Below, in pieces: positions 8,095-15,583 of a DNA stretch of 60,385 bases. The position numbers were made by a program, and so were the translations under genes. Every line of letters begins with the position of its first letter. The first letter of the stretch is position 1. The notes below the pieces were generated by a model. The model searched no databases, had not been told where the DNA came from, and was given only the letters and a program-made list of their open reading frames with translations. The stretch lies in the NCBI GenBank assembly GCA_900102385.1, contig FNBQ01000023.1, positions 1 to 60,385 of the forward strand, read 5' to 3'. This DNA comes from Bacteroidales bacterium KHT7 (lineage in GTDB: Bacteria > Bacteroidota > Bacteroidia > Bacteroidales > Bacteroidaceae).

Positions 8095-8472
8095 TTATTC
8101 CCACAAGGGAGGAAAAAAAGCATCTTTTATATGACAGATTTTCCATCCGCTATCACTACTCTTTACCACCGACATAACATCGAACCTGACATCCTCGTCA
8201 ACATCATACTCATTTATGTATGCGTCTGTTGCCGAGACTATCCTGCGGATTTTACCTTCAGTTACAGCATCTTCCGGATTTCCAAAATCTATAGTTGAAC
8301 GTGTTTTCACTTCGATAACCGCCACTTTCTTATCGTCTGGATCATAGGCAACGATGTCAAGTTCGTAGTGCCCGAATCTCCAGTTGCGATGAAGAATATC
8401 ATATCCCAGCCTAACAAGATAATCTACGGCGGCATCTTCACCTTCATTTCCTATTCTGTTATGCTCAGCCAT
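8095..8472 (-). CDS. YraN/UPF0102 family nuclease-fold protein
   Basis: A 125-residue protein. The start at 8472 (MAEHNRIGNEGEDAAVDYL) matches the family N-terminus; a longer reading back to 8634 would run over the divergent gene at 8547 and is rejected. The PD-(D/E)XK-like core is visible: GNEGED, then ELDIVAYD (about 43-50) and VAVIEVKTR (about 57-65). UPF0102 proteins resemble Holliday-junction resolvases in fold, but their activity is poorly defined. It is the first gene of a pair with birA. Confidence 0.92.
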   Translation of the reverse strand: MAEHNRIGNEGEDAAVDYLVRLGYDILHRNWRFGHYELDIVAYDPDDKKVAVIEVKTRSTIDFGNPEDAVTEGKIRRIVSATDAYINEYDVDEDVRFDVMSVVKSSDSGWKICHIKDAFFPPLWE

Positions 8473-8506
8473 AATATGTGCAAAAATATAAAAAACTTTA
8501 AGAAAA

Positions 8507-8539
8507 TTGGTTTTGTTGAAACAAAAAAAATTATTTTTG
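8507..8539 (+). promoter_or_regulatory. Possible promoter of the 8547 gene
   Basis: TATTTTTG at 8532-8539 matches TAnnTTTG. TTG at 8507-8509 (22-bp spacing) or TTTG at 8512-8515 (16 bp) could be the -33 element. The -7 box ends only 7 bp before the ATG at 8547, so the transcript would be leaderless or nearly so. Confidence 0.45.
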
Positions 8540-8546
8540 CATTTAT

Positions 8547-8774
8547 ATGAAAACAAACTTGAGAAAACGAGCAGAAAAGGCTCCTGTTCAGCGACAGAAA
8601 CGCATTGTCTGCCTTCTTTCTGACGACGAGGCAAAAATCATAGACCGTTATCTTGAAAAGTACAAGATAACCAACCGCGGCAGATGGTATCGCGAAGTTA
8701 TCCTTGGCTTCATTAGAAAGAACGAGGAGAACGACTGCCCCACCCTTTTTACCGAACACGATATGCGCAGATAA
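8547..8774 (+). CDS. Small basic protein, possible ribbon-helix-helix fold
   Basis: 75 residues, N-terminus highly basic (MKTNLRKRAEKAPVQRQKR). The middle segment reads RIVCLLSDDEAKIIDRYLEKY and then RGRWYREVILGFIRK. The pattern of a short strand followed by two helices recalls the ribbon-helix-helix proteins of mobilisation and toxin-antitoxin systems, but I cannot confirm it. It is 9 bp upstream of tadA and in the same direction, so the two are likely co-transcribed. No toxin partner is visible. It may be a small DNA- or RNA-binding protein. Function is unknown. Confidence 0.8.
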   Translation: MKTNLRKRAEKAPVQRQKRIVCLLSDDEAKIIDRYLEKYKITNRGRWYREVILGFIRKNEENDCPTLFTEHDMRR

Positions 8775-8783
8775 CCACGGAAT

Positions 8784-9215
8784 ATGGACGACTGTTTTTA
8801 CATGAAAATGGCTCTTGCCGAGGCACAGAAGGCTTTTGACGAGGACGAAATTCCGATAGGTGCAGTAATAGTGTGCCACGACAGGGTGATTGCAAAGACG
8901 CACAACCTTACGGAAACGCTGTGCGACGTTACGGCACATGCCGAGATTCAGGCAATAACGGCAGCCAGCCAGATGCTTGGCGGAAAATACCTGAACGACT
9001 GCACCCTGTTCGTAACCGTAGAACCATGCGTGATGTGCGCCGGAGCCATAGGATGGTCGCAACTCGGACGGCTCGTTTACGGAGCGGAAGACGAAAAGCG
9101 CGGCTATCACAAAATTGCGGCGGCAGCCCTTCATCCAAAAACATCGGTAACAAGCGGACTTATGGCAGAGGCGGCTACCGAACTGATGCAAAAATTCTTC
9201 AAGCGAAAAAGATAA
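8784..9215 (+). CDS. tadA: tRNA adenosine(34) deaminase
   Basis: A 143-residue zinc-dependent deaminase. The HAE motif is at about residues 52-54 (TAHAEIQAI) and PCVMCAG at about 82-88 completes the zinc site. The family makes inosine at the wobble position of tRNA-Arg(ACG), allowing it to read CGU, CGC and CGA. The EIPIGAVIV segment near residue 20 is typical. A distant guanine/cytosine deaminase role is less likely because of length and motif spacing. It sits 9 bp after a small basic gene and 25 bp before pyrH. Confidence 0.9.
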   Translation: MDDCFYMKMALAEAQKAFDEDEIPIGAVIVCHDRVIAKTHNLTETLCDVTAHAEIQAITAASQMLGGKYLNDCTLFVTVEPCVMCAGAIGWSQLGRLVYGAEDEKRGYHKIAAAALHPKTSVTSGLMAEAATELMQKFFKRKR

Positions 9216-9240
9216 TATCTTAAATAATCAAAAATACATA

Positions 9241-9951
9241 ATGACTAAATTCAAGAGAATTCTGCTAAAACTTAGCGGAGAGAGCCTGATGGGCGAACAG
9301 AAATATGGTATTGATGTTAAGCGTCTTAACGAGTACGCACAACAGATAAAAGAAGTTCACGACATGGGCGTGCAGATTGGCATCGTAATTGGCGGCGGAA
9401 ACATATTCCGCGGACTGAGCGGAGCCGGCAAGGGATTTGACCGCGTTAAGGGCGACCAGATGGGCATGTGCGCAACTGTCATCAACAGTCTCGGACTGAG
9501 CAGCGCACTTGGCGCAATAGGCTGCAAGAGCCGCGTTCTGACAGCAATCAGAATGGAGCCTATCGGCGAGTTCTACACAAAGTGGAAGGCTATCGAGGCA
9601 ATGGAAAACGGCGAGGTTGTAATCATGTCGGGCGGAACAGGTAATCCTTACTTCACTACCGACACTGGCTCATCGCTTCGAGGCATCGAGATTGAGGCAG
9701 ACGTGATGCTGAAGGGAACTCGCGTTGACGGCGTTTACACAGCCGACCCAGAAAAAGACCCGACGGCTACCAAGTTCAACGACATCACTTACGATGAAAT
9801 CTACAACAAGGGCCTGAAGGTTATGGACCTCACGGCAACCACAATGTGCAAGGAGAACAATCTTCCAATCTATGTCTTCAACATGGACATCGTTGGCAAC
9901 CTCAAAAAGGTTATGGACGGTGAAAACATAGGAACTCTTGTTCACAACTAA
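9241..9951 (+). CDS. pyrH: Uridylate kinase
   Basis: A 236-residue amino-acid-kinase-fold UMP kinase, which phosphorylates UMP to UDP for pyrimidine nucleotide synthesis. Motifs: KRILLKLSGESLMG at about residues 4-17 (phosphate loop), GGGNIFRG at about 56-63, and the UMP/ATP region GTGNPYFTTDT at about 138-148. The C-terminal ATP site is VYTADPEKDP. Length and motifs are complete. It is followed by a strong terminator. frr, which often neighbours pyrH, lies 5 kb away here, with the polyphosphate operon inserted between them on the opposite strand. Confidence 0.98.
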   Translation: MTKFKRILLKLSGESLMGEQKYGIDVKRLNEYAQQIKEVHDMGVQIGIVIGGGNIFRGLSGAGKGFDRVKGDQMGMCATVINSLGLSSALGAIGCKSRVLTAIRMEPIGEFYTKWKAIEAMENGEVVIMSGGTGNPYFTTDTGSSLRGIEIEADVMLKGTRVDGVYTADPEKDPTATKFNDITYDEIYNKGLKVMDLTATTMCKENNLPIYVFNMDIVGNLKKVMDGENIGTLVHN

Positions 9952-9970
9952 TCATTCGCCTTTATGATAC

Positions 9971-10010
9971 AAAAAACTCGCAGCCAAATTCCGTTGGTTG
10001 CGAGTTTTTT
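9971..10010 (+). terminator. Terminator after pyrH
   Basis: A 17-bp stem with one G-T position (9971-9987 with 9994-10010, AACTCGCA...TGCGAGTT) ends in a run of T. It also ends with A-rich DNA on the other side and could work in both directions. Confidence 0.9.
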
Positions 10011-10091
10011 ATTAATATGCCATTCGGCTTAAATTCAATAATACTTTGCTCGGGGCGATATGGACTCAATCTTGATTCTTCTCCTGAGATT

Positions 10092-10112
10092 TTTCAACTT
10101 TCAACTTTCAAA
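10092..10112 (+). repeat. 7-bp TTTCAAC tandem repeat
   Basis: Three contiguous 7-mers (TTTCAAC, TTTCAAC, TTTCAAA) lie 38 bp upstream of the 11-bp array. The same 7-mer trio lies 8 bp upstream of the second long array (51969-51989). Confidence 0.8.
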
Positions 10113-10150
10113 TCTCAAGTTTAATGTCCATTGTGAATTGTCAATTATCA

Positions 10151-10314
10151 TCGGCTTGCTTCCCCGAACCTTGAACGTAACTTGAACGTATCTTCCCCGA
10201 ATCTACCCCGTAGCTACCCCGTTCCTACAACGTACCTTCCGGCTTGCTACTCCGAACCATCCCGTATCTACAACGTACCTTCAACTTACCTTGCGGCTTA
10301 CTTGCCCCTTACTA
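10151..10314 (+). repeat. 15-unit array of mosaic 11-bp repeats
   Basis: The sequence divides without gaps into fifteen units, fourteen of 11 bp and one of 10 bp (10261-10270). Each unit follows the plan of a 5-base head, a 3-base middle and a CTT/CTA tail. Heads come from a small set (CCCCG, GAACG, CAACG, CCGGC, GCGGC). Middles are mostly TAN, TTN or AAN. Non-adjacent examples are CCCCGAACCTT, CCCCGTAGCTA, CAACGTACCTT and GCGGCTTACTT. Units are not exact copies, so simple slippage does not explain the array. The 11-bp step is close to one DNA helical turn. I know of no named element with this structure. Confidence 0.88.
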
Positions 10315-10420
10315 TTCCCTTGTCATCGGCTTTGTTCTTTTGTGTTTTTCCAAATAACGATTCGCGACTCGCATTTTGTTGCAGTTTTTCTTATGCCGAA
10401 CTCGCATAGTGATAAAAAAA

Positions 10421-10448
10421 TCCTTCCCGCAACAATGTGCGAGAAGGA
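10421..10448 (-). terminator. Terminator of the polyphosphate-polymerase operon
   Basis: Stem 10421-10431 with 10438-10448 (TCCTTCCCGCA against TGCGAGAAGGA, one mismatch), followed on the minus strand by a run of T. It lies 29 bp past the stop of the last gene. Confidence 0.8.
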
Positions 10449-10476
10449 AATTTGTAAAACTCAATCTTGAAAAAAA

Positions 10477-12453
10477 TTACCACCGTCCCGGAATTCCTCC
10501 GCTCGAAGATGAAGTGCTTCCAGTTGTTGAATAGCCAGAACTTGCAGTAAAACTGCTGCCAAGGGTCGAAGAAACCGTTCCGCCCTCATAATAATAAGTG
10601 CCCCAACTTGACGTATAGTTTGAAGGAGCAGTGCTGAGAATGCCATACTTATACGTTGAGCCGCTCTTTATTCCCGACGAACTAACAAAACTGTAATTCT
10701 GACTCATGGCACGCGGAACATAAACCGACATCACCACGTTTCCGTTGGCATCGGTAACGGTAAAATAGCCTTTCGACATTGAAGAGCCTGCAAGATACAC
10801 CACCGGAACGGTACATGTTGGCGAACTGCTGTTCATCTGCTGACCGCCTGAAGTGAAGACCGCGCCGCCGTTAAACTTCAGATACGAGTTGCTGTCGGCA
10901 TCAAGTCCTTCCTCGGGCGACGATGCTCCGTGCGCAATCATCACACCGCCGTTCACTACAATCGCTCCGCTCTTGCCGTAGTTCGAATCGATGGCATCAT
11001 TGTTTGTGGCATAGGCATACACATATCCGCCGTTCATGGTAATGACGCCCGACGCATTTATGGCATCGTCGTAAGCCTGAACGTAGATTTCGCCACCGTT
11101 TATCGTCAGATTCGTCTTACTCTCGATACCCTCAGCACCATCGGACGATGTTGTGATGTTGAACTTTCCGCCGTTTATCGTAAGCAGGCCATCGCTCTTT
11201 ATCGCCTTGGCATTGCTCGAACTTGACGATGTATTTCCGCCCCAGCCAAACTGCTGCGAATTACTTGTGCCGTATGCCGAGCCGGTTGTAACAATAGTCA
11301 TCTCCGGACCGCTGCCGTCTTCTGTGCCGTAGACCGATGTGCCATCAACGTTGATGCCCTTTCCAGCCTGTCCGCTACTCTTCATGCTGAATGTTCCGCC
11401 AGAGATGTTGAGGTTTCCGTCGCAGTTGATGCACGCCGCCGTGCTCACTTCAGAAGAACTTTCCTTATAAACTCCGCCCGATGTTGTGAGCATGAATGTT
11501 CCGCCAGAGATATTAACCTGTCCGTCGCTCTTGATGCACTTTGAGCCAGCACCGCTTGCCGATGCCACGAGCGTTCCGCCTGTCTGACGGAAGTTTCCGG
11601 CTGTTGAGATGCCGTGACCTTTGTCGCCAGTCGTAGAAACATCAACCTTTCCGCCAGTTATGCATACGTTACCTTCCTCAGCCTGAAGTCCTTCGCCAAC
11701 CGATTTCGTTGTCCACGAGCCATCGGTAATGATGATGTAACTGTTTGTATGAACGGCATCGCTCGCAGCTTTCGTAACATTAACCGTTCCGCCCATGCCG
11801 ATGACATAATCGTCACTACAGATGGCATGTTTATAGTTTCCGGCAACGTTAAGGACACCGTTTCCGCAGAAAACAAGCTGTCCTTCGGCAAAGATTGCAC
11901 CCTTCTGGTCTTCCTCGCTGCTTGCGTAGGTCGAAGCATCGCTCAGCGTGTTTGTCGTTCCGCCTTCTGTATAGATGAATGCGCGCTTGTGGCTTTGCAA
12001 ATTGAGCGCAGGACCATCAGAAGAAGTCAGTTTCACCCCGTTGAGCGAAACTTTGTAAAGTTTGTCGCTGTATAGTTTGAGCGAGCCTGTGCCCTCGCCG
12101 CTGAGTTCGTAGCAAACGTCGCTGTCGGCATTCGATGTCAGCACAACCTTGCCAGATGCGTTATCGGTTACAAACACATTGTCCGGAAGATTCTCAACCA
12201 CGGCAGAAGCACCGCTCCACGTTATCTTCACGACTTTCGTGAACGACTGGTTTGCTATATTGTCACCGTCGGATGGGGCAACGACCTCTTCGCCTACGTT
12301 CTTGTTTCCGTCCGAATCACTACTTGACGAAGAGGTTGTTTCCTGCTCCTCTTCGATTTCCCTGAGTTTGTTTTCCGTTATGTCGTCGGTCTTGTTGCAA
12401 GACACGATGATTGCCATCAGCATTGCTGATGCAACAACTCTAAATGCTTTCAT
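10477..12453 (-). CDS. Lipoprotein with beta-helix carbohydrate-binding domain (Cthe_2159/DUF4353-like)
   Basis: A 658-residue exported lipoprotein: the signal peptide ends in a lipobox at Cys19 (MAIIVSC). A Ser/Asp/Glu-rich linker (about 30-70) is followed by many short repeats of the type NISGGTF/TINGGKF/TMNGGYV. These repeats form a right-handed beta-helix in proteins such as Cthe_2159, which binds acidic polysaccharide. The C-terminus is Ser/Thr/Gly-rich and ends SSGGIPGRW. It is the last gene of an operon with a VTC-type polyphosphate polymerase, a DUF4956 membrane protein and a DUF2490 barrel, a combination I know from other genomes, usually with a CotH kinase, which is missing here. 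I infer a surface polymer-binding role linked to polyphosphate or a related polyanion. Family identification is by motif pattern. Confidence 0.85.
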   Translation of the reverse strand: MKAFRVVASAMLMAIIVSCNKTDDITENKLREIEEEQETTSSSSSDSDGNKNVGEEVVAPSDGDNIANQSFTKVVKITWSGASAVVENLPDNVFVTDNASGKVVLTSNADSDVCYELSGEGTGSLKLYSDKLYKVSLNGVKLTSSDGPALNLQSHKRAFIYTEGGTTNTLSDASTYASSEEDQKGAIFAEGQLVFCGNGVLNVAGNYKHAICSDDYVIGMGGTVNVTKAASDAVHTNSYIIITDGSWTTKSVGEGLQAEEGNVCITGGKVDVSTTGDKGHGISTAGNFRQTGGTLVASASGAGSKCIKSDGQVNISGGTFMLTTSGGVYKESSSEVSTAACINCDGNLNISGGTFSMKSSGQAGKGINVDGTSVYGTEDGSGPEMTIVTTGSAYGTSNSQQFGWGGNTSSSSSNAKAIKSDGLLTINGGKFNITTSSDGAEGIESKTNLTINGGEIYVQAYDDAINASGVITMNGGYVYAYATNNDAIDSNYGKSGAIVVNGGVMIAHGASSPEEGLDADSNSYLKFNGGAVFTSGGQQMNSSSPTCTVPVVYLAGSSMSKGYFTVTDANGNVVMSVYVPRAMSQNYSFVSSSGIKSGSTYKYGILSTAPSNYTSSWGTYYYEGGTVSSTLGSSFTASSGYSTTGSTSSSSGGIPGRW

Positions 12454-12464
12454 TTCTTATGATT

Positions 12465-13283
12465 TTAGAATTTAAGTGAATATCCAACGCCCAGAATGTT
12501 CGAGTTCAAATCGTCGTCCATATCGCGCTGGAACCGATAATAAAGTTCAAGCCTGTTCTTCTTGTCAATTTTATATTCTGAGCCGATAGTTAATCGGTAT
12601 TTCTCGGCACTGAAGCCGTCAGTCAGACTGTTATACAACTCGGCAGATGCGTACGGAACGAATGCACACTTCTTCCTACTGTATTCGACCTTGAAACGCG
12701 AACGCAACTGGCATTTTTCGCCCGAAATATCCTTGCTGTCGATGCTCGTTTCAGACTTTTTCAGTCCGTCAGACACCGACGTTCCGTCGTATACATTCTT
12801 TACCTTGACATATTGCAGAGAATCGCCCGTGCGCAATGTGTACTGAATTCTTTCGCGAAGCGAGAAAACAAAGTGTCCCGCCTTGTACGAGCCTGTGAGA
12901 TACGCGCCAAAGCGGTGCGATGTCTGCCAGTACGACGGATAATATTTCGTTGTTTCCTTGTAGTTTCCCTTGTCGGTGAAACCTGTAGAGAACTTCTCGT
13001 CGGCAAGCGTGTGGCGATACAAAAGGTTGTAATCGCCACCCACTTTCAGATATTTGTTCAGTCTGTACGATGTAAAGAGCGCACCCGACCATCGGCTCAC
13101 CGCCGACACATTGTCGCAAGTTCGCATCTCACCCTCGAAGCCAGCGTCCCACTTCTTGCTAATCTGTTTCGACAGATTTATGTTCGTCCAGATGCCGAAA
13201 TCACTCTGCCCAGTCTGAGCAAAAAGGGCGCACGGCATCAGTGCCATAATGATTATGGCATTCCAGAATCGTCTATGTATCAT
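12465..13283 (-). CDS. DUF2490-type outer-membrane beta-barrel protein
   Basis: A 272-residue protein with a cleavable signal peptide (MIHRRFWNAIIIMALMPCALFAQ). The mature part alternates polar and aromatic residues in strands typical of a small outer-membrane barrel (YLKVGGDYNLLYRH, RLELYYRFQRD) and ends with Phe (GVGYSLKF), as barrel proteins do. The opening DFGIWTNINLSKQISKKW is characteristic of DUF2490. It lies 4 bp downstream of the DUF4956 gene and 11 bp upstream of the beta-helix lipoprotein. In this operon it could be an export channel or an anchor for polymer or lipoprotein; that is inference. Confidence 0.85.
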   Translation of the reverse strand: MIHRRFWNAIIIMALMPCALFAQTGQSDFGIWTNINLSKQISKKWDAGFEGEMRTCDNVSAVSRWSGALFTSYRLNKYLKVGGDYNLLYRHTLADEKFSTGFTDKGNYKETTKYYPSYWQTSHRFGAYLTGSYKAGHFVFSLRERIQYTLRTGDSLQYVKVKNVYDGTSVSDGLKKSETSIDSKDISGEKCQLRSRFKVEYSRKKCAFVPYASAELYNSLTDGFSAEKYRLTIGSEYKIDKKNRLELYYRFQRDMDDDLNSNILGVGYSLKF

Positions 13284-13287
13284 AAGA

Positions 13288-13971
13288 TTAGCAGTCTTTA
13301 GGCATGCGAGCCAGACAATTTACGGAGTTGATGTCGCTGGCTTCTTCGTAATAAACTTTTATGATGGCACTGTCCTTCAGGAAATCGACCGAGCCAACCT
13401 CAATCTTCTGAACCTTAACGCCAAGGCGATGCTGAAGGTCATCGTACAATTCAGCCTCATGCTCAGGAGTTATAAGTTCGATACGATCGTACTGAACCAG
13501 TTTGCAAGTCATGTGCTTGAAGGTTCTGTTGCTCTCGCACAACCAGATGCACATAACAAACAACACGTCGGCAGCAAACAGTTCGAGCCAACTGATGCCC
13601 GTTGCTATGGCATTTATTGCCGAAATGGCAATTACAATGAACAGATAAGTCATCTCTCTGATGGGCACCGACTCGGTTCGGTAACGAATTATCCCGAATA
13701 CGGCAAACAGTCCTAAGGCCACTCCCACTCTCAGTTTCACTCCTCCCATGAAGAACATAAGAAGGAAAATAGATACGCCTATCAGCATGAAAGTGAAATG
13801 AAAATCGCGTCGCTTACACTTTGGATAATAAAGGCAGTGCACCACGACACCAACACAAAATAAATTTAGAAAAAACCTTAGGAGAAGTTCCTCAAGCCCG
13901 GCAATGTCAAAAAGCGCCATATTCTCAAAAGCGCCAGTAGCAACCGCTACACTATCATTCAATTCATTCAT
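13288..13971 (-). CDS. DUF4956 membrane protein
   Basis: A 227-residue protein with about four transmembrane segments between residues 25 and 145 (LFCVGVVVHCLYY, FMLIGVSIFLLMFF, GVALGLFAVFGIIRY, TYLFIVIAISAINAI). A cytoplasmic C-terminal domain of about 80 residues follows. The segment FGIIRYRTESVPIREMTYLF is the part I associate with DUF4956. Its start overlaps the stop of the polyphosphate polymerase gene (ATGA, 13968-13971), which indicates translational coupling and probably a joint complex. DUF4956 has no assigned biochemical role. Its regular pairing with VTC polymerases suggests a membrane anchor or a translocator of the polymer. Confidence 0.88.
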   Translation of the reverse strand: MNELNDSVAVATGAFENMALFDIAGLEELLLRFFLNLFCVGVVVHCLYYPKCKRRDFHFTFMLIGVSIFLLMFFMGGVKLRVGVALGLFAVFGIIRYRTESVPIREMTYLFIVIAISAINAIATGISWLELFAADVLFVMCIWLCESNRTFKHMTCKLVQYDRIELITPEHEAELYDDLQHRLGVKVQKIEVGSVDFLKDSAIIKVYYEEASDINSVNCLARMPKDC

Positions 13972-14732
13972 CTTTTTGATTTAATTTTGTTAATCGTTCT
14001 TATTCTCGTTTTAAACCGGTTTTGCTTTAAATGTTCGTCCGTCACGGCTCTGCCGATGCAATATTTGCTAAATCCCATCGGCATGATTCTGAGGTCGTAG
14101 AGATACTTTCTTACTGGCGAATAGACGTGGCCGTCGCGCTTCAACTCGATGATAACGATGTCGCCCATCTCCTTGTGGCATCCGTTCTGAGAATTGTCGA
14201 ACTGCAGGTTGAGGTCGATGGTGAGGCGTTCAGTCTTTGCATAGTTCACAAGCGTGATGCGGTCGAAGTGATTCATCAGTTTTGCTGAGATGTCTCCGAT
14301 GCCGACATGTGCGTATTTTTTAACAAATTGTTCACACTCGTTTACATCGTTCCAGTGGTCGATACCATCGACCTTGATTCTCTTCTTGTCGGTACGTCCT
14401 TTGTTATTCTTGTGCTTAACCTCGAGGAACGTGAGGTTGCTGTCTTCGTAAGTGCGCACTCGCACCTTAATTCGGTCGGCACGTCCGTTGTGATGATCCA
14501 TATACATCGTATCGCCCACAGTATCAAAGTAGACCGTGCGATAAGGGCTTATTCTCTTGCCATTCAGTTCTTGCACGAAATAACTGTCCTTAACCATCTT
14601 GAGCAGTCGCGCAAGTTGAGTTCGGTTGGCAACATACTTGTTGTCCAGTCTGTTCATCAACTTTATTCCCGACATCTGTTCAAGTGATATTGGCTTCAGT
14701 TCTGCCAATTCGTGTAAGAAATTCTGTGACAT
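13968..14732 (-). CDS. VTC-domain polyphosphate polymerase
   Basis: A 254-residue soluble protein of the tunnel-fold (TTM) VTC4 type, which makes polyphosphate from ATP in yeast. Landmarks: RLDNKYV at 28-34, the YFDT segment at 68-71, the basic run HHNGRADRIKVRVR at 80-93, FLEVKHKNNKGRTDKKR at 103-119, DLNLQFD at 173-179 and the metal-binding glutamate in IIELKRDG at 194-201. The C-terminal SKYC is also typical. All the basic and acidic tunnel residues I would expect are present, so it is probably active. It leads an operon with DUF4956, DUF2490 and a beta-helix lipoprotein. The likely product is polyphosphate; another phosphate polymer is possible. Confidence 0.9.
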   Translation of the reverse strand: MSQNFLHELAELKPISLEQMSGIKLMNRLDNKYVANRTQLARLLKMVKDSYFVQELNGKRISPYRTVYFDTVGDTMYMDHHNGRADRIKVRVRTYEDSNLTFLEVKHKNNKGRTDKKRIKVDGIDHWNDVNECEQFVKKYAHVGIGDISAKLMNHFDRITLVNYAKTERLTIDLNLQFDNSQNGCHKEMGDIVIIELKRDGHVYSPVRKYLYDLRIMPMGFSKYCIGRAVTDEHLKQNRFKTRIRTINKIKSKR

Positions 14733-14943
14733 TATTATTGTATATTTTTTGATTTTACTTCTATGGTTATTATGCCCTTATAACGCACAAACCATCGCTA
14801 AAATTGTTTCCAATATACTAAAAAAATCTCAAAATTCGTTATTTTTTCGCATTTTTTCTTTCGAATGAATATTTCCCGGATTGATATTCATCATTTCCGG
14901 CATTCTCCGCACACATTATCTTTTAATTATTTTACACTATACA

Positions 14944-14975
14944 TTTGGAAAGTATCAAAAAAATCGATACATTTG
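14944..14975 (+). promoter_or_regulatory. Promoter of frr-rsgA-cobS
   Basis: TTTG at 14944-14947 and TACATTTG at 14968-14975 with exactly 20 bp between them. The ATG of frr is 40 bp downstream. This is one of the best matches to the Bacteroidota consensus in the window. Confidence 0.85.
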
Positions 14976-15015
14976 CGTCCTATTATTCATGAACAATTAA
15001 ATTCAACCTATAAAA

Positions 15016-15576
15016 ATGATTGATGTAAAGGAATGTCTCAATGACGTGACAGAGAAAATGGATATGGCAATAATGTTCCTCGACGAGCAACTTTCGCATA
15101 TCCGCGCAGGTAAGGCAAACGTTAAGATTCTCGACGGAATCCGTGTTGACTCTTACGGACAGATGGTTCCGCTTAACGGCGTAGCATCAGTAACTACTCC
15201 AGACGCACGCACCATTGCCATCAAGCCATGGGACAAGTCTATGTTCAAGGTTATCGAGAAGGCTATCCTCGACAGCGAGGTAGGCATCACTCCCGAGAAC
15301 AACGGCGAAATTATCCGCCTTGGCATACCGCCATTGACCGAGGAACGACGCAAACTGCTTGCCAAGCAATGTGCAAAAGAGGCGGAGACTGCAAAGATAA
15401 GCGTGCGCAATGCCCGCAGAGATGGCGTTGACAAGTTGAAGAAGGGCTTGAAAGACGGTCTTGCAGAGGACGTTGAGAAGGACGCTGAAGGCGACTTGCA
15501 GAAGATTCACGACAAGTTTATCAAGAAAATCGACGATATGCTTGCCGAGAAGAATAAGGAAATAATGACAGTATAG
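15016..15576 (+). CDS. frr: Ribosome recycling factor
   Basis: A 186-residue protein of normal family length that splits the post-termination ribosome together with EF-G. The three-helix bundle domain contains [20 protein letters not shown] near residues 22-41 and [13 protein letters not shown] at about 131-143. Domain II contains [17 protein letters not shown] at about 59-75. The start ATG at 15016 is 40 bp after a strong promoter. It leads a cluster with rsgA, which begins 7 bp after its stop, so two ribosome-related factors are co-expressed. Confidence 0.98.
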   Translation: MIDVKECLNDVTEKMDMAIMFLDEQLSHIRAGKANVKILDGIRVDSYGQMVPLNGVASVTTPDARTIAIKPWDKSMFKVIEKAILDSEVGITPENNGEIIRLGIPPLTEERRKLLAKQCAKEAETAKISVRNARRDGVDKLKKGLKDGLAEDVEKDAEGDLQKIHDKFIKKIDDMLAEKNKEIMTV

Positions 15577-15583
15577 GCTTATT

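Larger units (their letters stand above)
9952..10476. other. 525-bp intergenic gap with two repeat types
   Basis: After the pyrH terminator the gap holds a 7-bp TTTCAAC repeat (10092-10112), an AT-rich stretch with near-repeats of AATTGTCAATT (about 10129-10148), a 15-unit 11-bp array (10151-10314) and the terminator of the minus-strand polyphosphate operon (10421-10448). I see no gene. Open frames crossing the array are chance products of an 11-bp period. Confidence 0.8.

Noticed and set aside
8473-8634. N-terminal extension of the YraN gene to 8634
   Set aside because: The extension overlaps the divergent gene and its promoter and has no similarity to the family, whose N-terminus starts at 8472.
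10182-10409. Coding frame through the 11-bp array
   Set aside because: An 11-bp period shifts the frame at each unit, the product is biased (Pro/Tyr/Ser) and the same pattern on the other array gives an unrelated frame.
10477-14732. Presence of a CotH kinase in the polyphosphate operon
   Set aside because: None of the four proteins carries CotH kinase motifs; the largest is a beta-helix lipoprotein.
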